From UBA993 sp964485855 (GTDB lineage Bacteria; Bacillota; Dethiobacteria; DTU022), in the NCBI GenBank assembly GCA_964485855.1, contig CAZAKI010000082.1, positions 1-5,506 of the forward strand: a stretch of 5,506 bases of DNA. The letters run 5' to 3'. The stretch's first letter is position 1, and every line of letters starts with the position of its first letter. Under the pieces are notes generated by a model, which ran no database searches, was not told the DNA's origin, and was given only the letters and a program-made list of their open reading frames with translations. Positions 1 through 5,506 of this stretch are shown here, piece after piece. The position numbers were made by a program, and so were the translations under genes.

Positions 1-1056
1 ATTTATACTTATCCCGGCAATATCCATATCCACAGTCACTATTCCGACGGGACAGGAAGCGTGAAAGAAATTGCAGCAGCGGCTGTCTCTGCCGGTTTGA
101 GTTATATTATCATTACCGATCATGAGAATATGGATGGGCGGGCAGAGGAAGGTTTTATTGACGGGGTAGCAATCCTGGTTGGCATGGAAATCAACCGGCC
201 TCACAGTCACTACTTGGCCCTGAATCTGGAAAGCCCTGTGCCATCTAATGCCGACAATCCCCAGGCTGTAATTGATCAGGTTCGTCAGGCCGGCGGCCTG
301 GGCTTTATTGCTCATCCCTTCGAAATCGGCTGTCGCTATGTGGAAAAAGGAACTGCTTATCCCTGGAAATACTGGCCGGTCTTTAATTTTGACGGGATGG
401 AAATCTGGAATTTTTCTTCACACTGGCGGGGTTGTCACCCTTCACTTTTCAGGGCGCTTTACTGGTTTTTTATTAACCGCAAGGGTGCCATGACCGGACC
501 GCCTGCTGATGGTTTGAAGCTCTGGGATTGTTACAACCTAAACGGACAGCGGGTAGTCGGTATCGGCAGCAGTGATGCCCATGCTTTCAGGTACCGGCTT
601 GGACCAATTAAAACGATATTGTTCGACTACGAGTACTTATTTGGCGCCATTAATACCTACCTGGTGTTGAAAGAGCAGCTCAGCACTGATTTTACCAAGG
701 TTAAAAAACAGATCTATAACACCCTTCAATCTGGAAGCTGCTACCTGTCTTATGACAGTCTCAATCCAGGTCACGGTTTTCAATACACGGCACTGCTGCC
801 TGGCGAAGAAGAGCCCCGCTTAATGGGGGAACGGCTGAAATATCAGCCGGGGACACTTTTAAAGATTGAAGCCCCGGCCGGCAGACCGTTAATCAGGGTA
901 ATCTGCAATGGCCGGCTTGTAGCTGCCGCTTATGAAAAGGATTTCAACTTTAAACCTGATAAACCGGGATTATACCGGGTAGAAGTATATCACCGTCCCC
1001 TGCTTGGGAAACCCCGTCCCTGGATCTATTCAAACCCGATTTATTTACATTCATGA
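1..1056 (+). CDS. PHP-domain metallohydrolase, CehA/McbA-like (5' end outside window)
   Basis: The reading frame is open from base 1, so the gene starts to the left of the window; the GTG at 61 is internal because it would remove the first metal-binding motif. Counting codon 1 at base 1, the full set of PHP metal ligands is visible: HIHSHYSDG (H9, H11), TDH (D40, H41), MEI (E63), HSHYLAL (H70), AHPF (H105) and SSDAH (D192, H194). This predicts a multinuclear metal centre and phosphoesterase or other hydrolase activity in the cytoplasm. PHP folds also occur in histidinol phosphatase and in DNA polymerase proofreading domains, but the organisation here does not match those. After about residue 215 comes a beta-rich C-terminal segment ending in WIYSNPIYL, a tail I associate with CehA/McbA-family metallohydrolases. 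The substrate cannot be told from sequence. The gene converges on the permease with a 20-bp gap. Family call firm, function open. Confidence 0.9.
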   Translation: MYTYPGNIHIHSHYSDGTGSVKEIAAAAVSAGLSYIIITDHENMDGRAEEGFIDGVAILVGMEINRPHSHYLALNLESPVPSNADNPQAVIDQVRQAGGLGFIAHPFEIGCRYVEKGTAYPWKYWPVFNFDGMEIWNFSSHWRGCHPSLFRALYWFFINRKGAMTGPPADGLKLWDCYNLNGQRVVGIGSSDAHAFRYRLGPIKTILFDYEYLFGAINTYLVLKEQLSTDFTKVKKQIYNTLQSGSCYLSYDSLNPGHGFQYTALLPGEEEPRLMGERLKYQPGTLLKIEAPAGRPLIRVICNGRLVAAAYEKDFNFKPDKPGLYRVEVYHRPLLGKPRPWIYSNPIYLHS

Positions 1057-1076
1057 TTAATCGATAGAACCAACGG

Positions 1077-2399
1077 TTAGACTTTTTCTGTTCGTTCCGG
1101 CAGCAGCAGCTGTTCTAACAGCACGCAGATTATCAGACCCACAGTTAAGCCGTTACCGACAAAACTTTTCACAAAGATGGGCATCAGGGCCATGGCCCCG
1201 GGGGGGATAAACATGATCCCCACCCCAAGCAAGACGGAAATGCCGACAATAAAACCGGTGCGGTTATCGAAGCTAACCTTGCGATATTCGCTGAACGCAA
1301 CCGATAATATCTGGCAGAACATAATGAGAATAACCGCAAATCCTACCTGGGGCGGAATGACGACAAAAAGAGCGCCGATAGCGGGAAAGAGACCCAGCAG
1401 CATGATTAGCACCGCGCCAACCAAAAACGGCAGCCGTGAGGCAACCCCGGTCACGCGGGCAAAACCGATTGAAGAGGCAAAAGGGACAAAGCCGATCAAG
1501 GCAAAAAGTCCGGCAAAAACGTTGCCAATCCCGGTAATTATTGTGCTGCGCTTGTAACTGGAGGCAGTAACTTCTTCACCAATTAATTCAGAAAGCGAAT
1601 TAACACTGGCTACCAGGTTGGAAAGGGTGAAGAACCCGACGATCAGCATGATTACAAAGATGCCGGGGTCAAATAAAGGTGGTCCCCAGGGCAACATTGC
1701 AGGCAAAGCAACTAATTCTTCGCTAAAACGGGGGAGCTCGGCCAGGCCCGCTAAAAGAGCCAGCAGCCAACCGACTGCTGTTCCGATAAAGATCCCGATA
1801 CTTTGCAGAAAGCCTTTCTGTTTTAAAGAAATCCAGATAATCAAAACCGTGATGAAGATAAAGATCAGCGTCCCGATCAGATTAATCTGATCGCCCTGCG
1901 GCCAAATGCCCAGCATGCCCTTGACAATTGAACCGCTGATCTGCAGGCCCATCAGCAGGAAAAAGGTGCCCTTTACTGCCGGGGTAAAAATTACCATGAT
2001 CTTGTTAATCAGGCCAAAAGCGCCGATCAAAATATAAATTACCCCGACTACCAGCATGCTGAGAATAATGTTTCCCCTTAGTTCAGAGAGCGGTTTGCCG
2101 ATCTGGGGGGCTACCAGGCCGATGATGATCAGGACGTTATACCACATGCCTCCAATCCCCTCAAACAGGGGCAGGCGGTGTCCACAGTAGAGCTGGACAA
2201 TAGAAAATAAACCGCAGAATAAAAAGGTGCGTTGAATAAAGCTGCTAATTTCTACCGCATCTAAGCCGAGACCGGTCCCTACCACGCCGGGGATCACTGC
2301 ACAAACAGTCAGGGAAAAAATTAACCACTGAAAACCATAGATCGCGGTTTTTAAAGGAGGGGGGCTTTCATTTAGTTCGTATAAAAATAGAGATTTAAT
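1077..2399 (-). CDS. NCS2-family purine/pyrimidine permease (YwdJ-like), probable ATT start
   Basis: A very hydrophobic protein with about 12 membrane segments, predicted to import a nucleobase (purine or pyrimidine) by proton symport. Family marks include GHRLPLFEG near the N-terminus, the long FTPAVKGTFFLLMGLQ helix and the RVTGVASR tail of the NCS2 signature. The first standard start is GTG at 2297 (406 aa), but it has no Shine-Dalgarno. The frame stays open upstream and encodes YELNESPPPLKT followed by an amphipathic first helix, which is the usual NCS2 N-terminus. AAGGAG at 2413-2408 faces ATT codons at 2402 and 2399, giving about 440 aa, the normal family length. I prefer ATT at 2399 (better spacing); a point mutation or sequence error of ATG is the alternative. 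The glutamates that bind substrate in UraA appear replaced by serine, so the substrate is uncertain. The gene lies 140 bp downstream of the diguanylate cyclase but has its own likely -10 box. Confidence 0.88.
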   Translation of the reverse strand: MKSLFLYELNESPPPLKTAIYGFQWLIFSLTVCAVIPGVVGTGLGLDAVEISSFIQRTFLFCGLFSIVQLYCGHRLPLFEGIGGMWYNVLIIIGLVAPQIGKPLSELRGNIILSMLVVGVIYILIGAFGLINKIMVIFTPAVKGTFFLLMGLQISGSIVKGMLGIWPQGDQINLIGTLIFIFITVLIIWISLKQKGFLQSIGIFIGTAVGWLLALLAGLAELPRFSEELVALPAMLPWGPPLFDPGIFVIMLIVGFFTLSNLVASVNSLSELIGEEVTASSYKRSTIITGIGNVFAGLFALIGFVPFASSIGFARVTGVASRLPFLVGAVLIMLLGLFPAIGALFVVIPPQVGFAVILIMFCQILSVAFSEYRKVSFDNRTGFIVGISVLLGVGIMFIPPGAMALMPIFVKSFVGNGLTVGLIICVLLEQLLLPERTEKV

Positions 2400-2407
2400 A
2401 ATCTGGG

Positions 2408-2413
2408 CTCCTT
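2408..2413 (-). promoter_or_regulatory. Ribosome binding site of the permease (start-deciding)
   Basis: The minus strand reads AAAAAAAGGAGCCCAGATTATT here. AAGGAG is a near-perfect Shine-Dalgarno, 5 nt before one ATT codon (2402-2400) and 8 nt before a second in-frame ATT (2399-2397). No ATG, GTG or TTG occurs in frame between this site and GTG 2297. It supports an upstream start that includes the conserved NCS2 N-terminus. Confidence 0.65.
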
Positions 2414-2423
2414 TTTTTGCCTT

Positions 2424-2429
2424 ATTATA
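2424..2429 (-). promoter_or_regulatory. Probable -10 box of the permease promoter
   Basis: A perfect TATAAT on the minus strand lies 11 bases before the AAGGAG site, which would give a very short leader starting near 2417. The -35 is poor: the best candidate is TTATAC (2453-2448) with an 18-bp spacer. If real, the permease can be transcribed independently of the diguanylate cyclase gene upstream. Confidence 0.4.
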
Positions 2430-2539
2430 ACTTAAATTGAGAAAACGGTATAATCCTGGCTATCCTGCCGGCATTGTTTTCTCTTTTTCTCCTGGAGTTG
2501 ATTGATGACTGGAGTAAATTAGGTCAGGACACTAAAGGA

Positions 2540-4198
2540 CTATTGAGTATCAGTTCTGGACTTTAGTTTGTCATGATACATCATCTTTTCAGCTTCGCCA
2601 AACAGCCTGGTCAGATTATGATCAAGCTTGGTTTTTACAGCCAGGCCTAAAGCCAGGGATAGCGGCAGATCAGGTTTTGCTTTTTCCCTGCACCCTGTTC
2701 TGATCCGCTGGCAAATGGTTTTAGCCTTTCTACGGCTGGTTTGCGGCAGTAGCAGCACAAATTCATCGCCGCCCCAGCGGGCTACAATATCTTCTTCCCG
2801 GCAGCACTTTTTAAAAATAGCGGCGGCTGCCATAATCAAATCGTCACCCTTTTTATGCCCGTAAAGGTCGTTGATAACCTTCAAATTATTGATGTCGGCC
2901 ACAACTATAGCCAGTGGAAGCTGCCGCGCGGTATTGAGCCTTTTCAATTCAGTTTCGAGGTAACGGCGGTTGTAGAGGCCGGTCAGCTGATCATGGTAAC
3001 TAAGGTGGGTTAGAGCATCCTGTGTTTCTTTAATTTCGGTTATATCGGCAATATTGCCGCTGACCCTGACTATTTCCCCCTGATCAAATTCAGCCTCTGC
3101 TATCGTGCGGACCCACATCTCGCGGCCTTTAAAATTGGTAAATCTGAACTCCAGATCGTAGGGCACACCGTGTTTCAAGCATTTTTTGAAATTATTCATG
3201 ACTGTTGGCCGGTCTTCCGGCCGGTAGCAGTTGATGCTTTTTTCAATTAAAAGACTTGCATCCTGCGGAGCCAGCTTGGGTTCCAGCCCATGGATACGGT
3301 AGGCCTCTGCTGTCCAGGTGATTTTTTCTTTTTCGACATCATATTGCCAGCCACCCACCTTGCTGATTTTTTCTGTTGTGTCAAGCAGCGTCTGGTATCT
3401 CTTCAGTTCCTCTTCCAGGATTACCCGGTCGGTTATATCTGCAGAAATTCCACACACTGCATATACCTGGTTTTGTTCGTTAAAGAGCGGAAATTTAATC
3501 GTCAGAAAAGTATAAGTCCCTTTTGCAGTGGTAATCTGTTCTTCCAGTTGCATTGCTTCACCGCGCTCAACTACCTGCTGATCGTCGAGTTTTAAGCGGT
3601 CGGCTTCTGCTTTTGGCAAAAAGTCATAATTGGTCAGACCGATTAGTTCTTCGGCAGCTTCAAAGCCATGGAACTCGACCATTGACTTGGAAGCAAGGAT
3701 AAAGCGCCCTTCAAGATCTTTGGCAAAGATCATCCGGCGCGAATGGTCGATCAGATTGCGTAGCATGACTGCTTTACGAAGCAATGTTTCTTCAGTTTTT
3801 TTGATGGCGGTGATTTCATAGGTTATGTAAATAATACCAAGCAGTACGCCCTCTTTATTCCGGTGGGGAGAAGCTGAGATTTGCCATATTCGTTGCTCAG
3901 GATCCTGGTGGACTCCCCTGCAGGGTTTACCTGTTTCCAGCAGCTTTGTTAAAGGGCAGTCGGTGCAAATCCGGTTTAAACCATAAAATGCCTGGTGGCA
4001 TTTCTGCCCAATCATGCTGCCTGATTCAAGCTGATGTACTTCTTCAGCTTCAGTATTGTTCCAGATAATATGCATTTCGGGATCCAGATAGGCAACCTGG
4101 ACCGATAGATTTTCCAGCAGAGGTTCCCTGCTCTGACTGAATAAAGATTCCAGATCAAGGTGGGATTGGATCTTAAAATTTTTTATATCTTTATCCAT
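2540..4198 (-). CDS. Diguanylate cyclase with three PAS domains (PAS-PAS-PAS-GGDEF)
   Basis: A 552-residue soluble sensor predicted to make cyclic di-GMP from two GTP. PAS1 (about 30-135) carries C67, C78, C81-P and C93, the CxxCP type of PAS. PAS2 (about 142-260) ends in the typical GISADITD, and PAS3 (about 270-390) has GGWQYD, EFRF and GNIADITE, a PAS_3-like fold. The GGDEF domain (about 395-548) has DQLTGLYNRR (403-412), the metal-binding ADINNLKVIND (434-444), intact GGDEF (476-480) and an RxxD product-inhibition site (R467, D470) five residues before it. Activity and feedback inhibition are therefore both expected. There is no signal peptide, membrane segment, EAL or HD-GYP domain, so it is probably cytoplasmic and senses an internal signal. 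The ATG at 4198 fits the PAS1 boundary; its Shine-Dalgarno (AAGAAG, 4214-4209) is weak. It is divergent from ftcD. The ligand cannot be read from sequence. Confidence 0.94.
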   Translation of the reverse strand: MDKDIKNFKIQSHLDLESLFSQSREPLLENLSVQVAYLDPEMHIIWNNTEAEEVHQLESGSMIGQKCHQAFYGLNRICTDCPLTKLLETGKPCRGVHQDPEQRIWQISASPHRNKEGVLLGIIYITYEITAIKKTEETLLRKAVMLRNLIDHSRRMIFAKDLEGRFILASKSMVEFHGFEAAEELIGLTNYDFLPKAEADRLKLDDQQVVERGEAMQLEEQITTAKGTYTFLTIKFPLFNEQNQVYAVCGISADITDRVILEEELKRYQTLLDTTEKISKVGGWQYDVEKEKITWTAEAYRIHGLEPKLAPQDASLLIEKSINCYRPEDRPTVMNNFKKCLKHGVPYDLEFRFTNFKGREMWVRTIAEAEFDQGEIVRVSGNIADITEIKETQDALTHLSYHDQLTGLYNRRYLETELKRLNTARQLPLAIVVADINNLKVINDLYGHKKGDDLIMAAAAIFKKCCREEDIVARWGGDEFVLLLPQTSRRKAKTICQRIRTGCREKAKPDLPLSLALGLAVKTKLDHNLTRLFGEAEKMMYHDKLKSRTDTQ

Positions 4199-4304
4199 TT
4201 ACAGATTACTTCTTTCAGCTTGAAAAAATTGAAAGCTTGTGCCTAAATAATATTCTCGCAATGTTTCTTGAGTTCCTGCAAATAATATTGATAGTGATTT
4301 TTAC

Positions 4305-4332
4305 TTGTATGACATTAGTTACCCTGGATAAT
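4305..4332 (+). promoter_or_regulatory. Possible ftcD promoter (weak)
   Basis: TTGTAT (4305-4310) and GATAAT (4327-4332) are separated by 16 bp and point toward ftcD, about 100 bases upstream of its start. The -10 matches 5 of 6 bases but the -35 only about half. A second candidate -10, TAAAAT at 4341-4346, has no good -35. The region is AT-rich, so chance matches are likely. Confidence 0.25.
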
Positions 4333-4415
4333 AAATGCTGTAAAATAGAGGAAAGACTTTAAAATCAGCGAACTCTTTATTAAATAGTACACAGCTTAAT
4401 TGCTGCTAATTTTGG

Positions 4416-4421
4416 AAGGAG
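4416..4421 (+). promoter_or_regulatory. Ribosome binding site of ftcD (start-deciding)
   Basis: AAGGAG lies 8 nt before ATG 4430. It selects that start over the in-frame TTG at 4400, which would put this site inside the coding region and add ten residues that the family lacks. Confidence 0.85.
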
Positions 4422-4429
4422 CTGAACTA

Positions 4430-5320
4430 ATGAAGGTTTTAATGTGTGTTCCCAATATCAGTGAAGGTAAAAACCTGGTCTTTATCAATAAAATTGCCGC
4501 TGCAATTAGCAGCACGGAAAAAGTAAAATTATTGGAGGCCTCTTCAGACAGTGATCATCACCGGTCTGTTTTCGGTTTCCTGGGCGAACCGGATCAGGTG
4601 CTTGAAGCCGTTAAAAAACTTGCCGACCTGGCTATCGAAGGAATCGACATGACCGGGCATAGGGGAGATCATCCCCGGATGGGGGCGGTTGATGTCGTGC
4701 CTTTTATTCCCCTCAGAAATGTAACTACTGACGAGGCGCTGACTGTAGCCAGATCTTTTGGTGAATATCTTGGCAGTAAAGGTGTTCCCGTTTATTATTA
4801 TGAAGATGCTGCTACGGTTGAAGGCCGCAGAAACCTGGCTGCGGTCAGGAAAGGTCAGTATGAAGCTTTACAAGCAAAACTAAAAGATCCGGCCTGGGCG
4901 CCGGATAGCGGTCCTGCACAATTTAACCCAAAAGCCGGGGCCACGGCAGTGGGAGTGCGGTTTCCCCTGATTGCCTTCAATGTAAACCTGAACAGCAAAG
5001 ACCTGGAATTAGCCAACAAAATTGCCCGGGGAGTGCGCCACCTGAATGGTGGATATCGCTACGTGCGGGCCATCGGGGTGAATCTGACTGAACTGGGCTT
5101 GGTCCAGGTCTCGATGAACCTGACCAATTATTTAAAAACCCCGATTCACCGGGTTATGGAAACGATTCGCTCAGAGGCCGCACGTTACGGGATTTCGATC
5201 GCCGGTGCTGAATTTGTCGGCCCCGTGCCTTTAAACGCCCTGGAAGAGCTTGTCAGGTTCTATCTACAGGCGCATGATTTTTCGGTTAACCAGGTTATCG
5301 AAACCAACCTGCTCGAATAA
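4430..5320 (+). CDS. ftcD: Glutamate formimidoyltransferase, single-domain
   Basis: Transfers the formimino group of N-formimidoyl-L-glutamate to tetrahydrofolate, giving 5-formimino-THF and glutamate (EC 2.1.2.5), the last step of one branch of histidine degradation; cytoplasmic. The 296-residue protein matches the family from its first residues (MKVLMCVPNISEG). It has DHHRSVFGF (42-50), the active-site block H77-RGDHPRMGAVDVVPF (H81 is the likely counterpart of the catalytic His of mammalian FTCD), VYYYEDAA (121-128), VGVRFPLIAFNVNL (174-187) and GPVPLNAL (264-271). The length fits the formiminotransferase part alone; no cyclodeaminase domain is fused and no fchA gene follows. ATG 4430 is chosen for its AAGGAG at 8 nt. 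No hut gene is nearby. Some stand-alone homologues are known to act on 5-formyl-THF as well, so a folate-repair role is an alternative. Confidence 0.95.
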   Translation: MKVLMCVPNISEGKNLVFINKIAAAISSTEKVKLLEASSDSDHHRSVFGFLGEPDQVLEAVKKLADLAIEGIDMTGHRGDHPRMGAVDVVPFIPLRNVTTDEALTVARSFGEYLGSKGVPVYYYEDAATVEGRRNLAAVRKGQYEALQAKLKDPAWAPDSGPAQFNPKAGATAVGVRFPLIAFNVNLNSKDLELANKIARGVRHLNGGYRYVRAIGVNLTELGLVQVSMNLTNYLKTPIHRVMETIRSEAARYGISIAGAEFVGPVPLNALEELVRFYLQAHDFSVNQVIETNLLE

Positions 5321-5377
5321 CAGCGTAAGCAGGTAACGCTGGCCGCTGCCGCTTCAATCCAGCGGTCTCTTGGCAGC
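5321..5377 (+). other. Hairpin-forming spacer after ftcD
   Basis: Directly after the ftcD stop, CAGCGT (5321-5326) can pair with ACGCTG (5336-5341) around a 9-nt loop. Further on, GCTGCC (5345-5350) can pair with GGCAGC (5372-5377), in competition with a smaller CCGCT/AGCGG stem. Neither is followed by a clear T-run, so they are weak candidates for an ftcD terminator rather than a confident intrinsic one. Confidence 0.3.
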
Positions 5378-5379
5378 CC

Positions 5380-5408
5380 TTTACATCTTTTGCAAAAGCC
5401 TTTATAAT
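5380..5408 (+). promoter_or_regulatory. Near-consensus promoter of tRNA-Val
   Basis: TTTACA (5380-5385, 5 of 6 matches to the -35 consensus), a 17-bp spacer and a perfect TATAAT (5403-5408) lie just before the tRNA. Transcription would start near 5415, leaving a leader of about 15 nt before the mature 5' end. A vegetative-sigma promoter of this strength is typical of stable RNA genes. Confidence 0.75.
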
Positions 5409-5429
5409 AATGAAGCAGTCAAAAGACTT

Positions 5430-5504
5430 GGGCGAATGGCGCAGCGGGAGCGCACCTGCCTTACAAGCAGGGGGCCGTAGGTTCAAATCCTACTTCGCCC
5501 ACCA
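5430..5504 (+). tRNA. tRNA-Val (anticodon TAC)
   Basis: A complete cloverleaf can be folded by eye. The 7-bp acceptor stem is GGGCGAA (5430-5436) with TTCGCCC (5494-5500). The D arm is GCGC (5439-5442) with GCGC (5450-5453). The anticodon stem CCTGC/GCAGG encloses loop CTTACAA (5460-5466) with anticodon TAC at 5462-5464, which reads GTA and other valine codons. A 5-nt variable loop follows, then the T arm GTAGG/CCTAC around TTCAAAT (5482-5488). The discriminator base is A, and CCA (5502-5504) is genome-encoded. The gene may be the first of a tRNA cluster continuing to the right of the window. Confidence 0.97.
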
Positions 5505-5506
5505 TA

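Noticed and set aside
61..63. GTG as the start of the PHP-domain gene
   Set aside because: The frame is open to base 1 and codes for the essential HxH and SDG motif before this codon.
1177..1890. Plus-strand open frames inside the permease gene
   Set aside because: They are antisense shadows rich in Lys, Pro and Thr with no family resemblance; the minus strand codes for a clear membrane protein.
2449..2454. TATAAT on the plus strand
   Set aside because: There is no -35 at proper spacing and no plus-strand gene follows; only a five-codon frame at 2504 is seen.
2449..2480. Possible purine riboswitch (TATAATCCTGG...) near the permease
   Set aside because: It lies on the strand opposite to the permease and lacks the GTTTCTACC-type junction and the second loop of the purine aptamer.
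2628..3821. Plus-strand open frames inside the PAS-GGDEF gene
   Set aside because: They are antisense shadows of a well-supported coding region.
4400..4429. TTG at 4400 as the ftcD start
   Set aside because: The Shine-Dalgarno AAGGAG lies downstream of it, and the family begins at MKVLMCVPNISEG, which matches ATG 4430.
5295..5486. 63-codon open frame on the minus strand
   Set aside because: It runs antisense through the tRNA-Val gene and its promoter, looks like no known protein and is a typical false frame over a tRNA.
1..5506. CRISPR arrays, insertion sequences, toxin-antitoxin or defence genes
   Set aside because: No spaced repeats, transposase motifs, terminal inverted repeats or small paired genes were seen.

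Overview
This 5.5-kb window looks like ordinary chromosomal sequence from a Gram-positive, probably clostridial (Firmicutes-type) anaerobe. The evidence is strong AAGGAG-type Shine-Dalgarno sites, consensus sigma-A-like promoter elements, a tRNA-Val with encoded CCA that resembles Firmicutes valine tRNAs, and Clostridia-like proteins. The taxonomic placement is an inference. No mobile element, CRISPR array or phage gene was seen.

Layout from left to right. (1) Positions 1-1056, plus strand: the 3' part of a PHP-domain metallohydrolase of the CehA/McbA type, cut by the left edge. (2) Converging on it with only a 20-bp gap, minus strand: a 12-TM-type NCS2 purine/pyrimidine permease. Its conserved N-terminus extends about 34 residues beyond the first standard start codon (GTG, 2297), to a strong ribosome binding site that faces only ATT codons. 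(3) Upstream of it on the same strand, 2540-4198: a triple-PAS diguanylate cyclase with an intact GGDEF site, an intact c-di-GMP inhibitory site and a cysteine-rich first PAS domain. (4) A 231-bp AT-rich divergent intergenic region. (5) Plus strand, 4430-5320: a stand-alone glutamate formimidoyltransferase (ftcD). (6) Plus strand, 5430-5504: tRNA-Val(TAC) behind a near-consensus promoter.

How the genes fit together: the permease (nucleobase uptake) and FtcD (formimino-group transfer to tetrahydrofolate, used in histidine and purine breakdown) could both serve nitrogen-compound catabolism, but they are divergently arranged and no other hut or purine-fermentation gene is visible. A functional link is therefore only suggestive. 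The diguanylate cyclase is a signalling protein with no visible partner. I found no convincing new multi-gene system. The points most worth a second look are the non-canonical permease start, the loss of the usual substrate-binding glutamates in that permease, and the CxxCP cysteine cluster in the first PAS domain.
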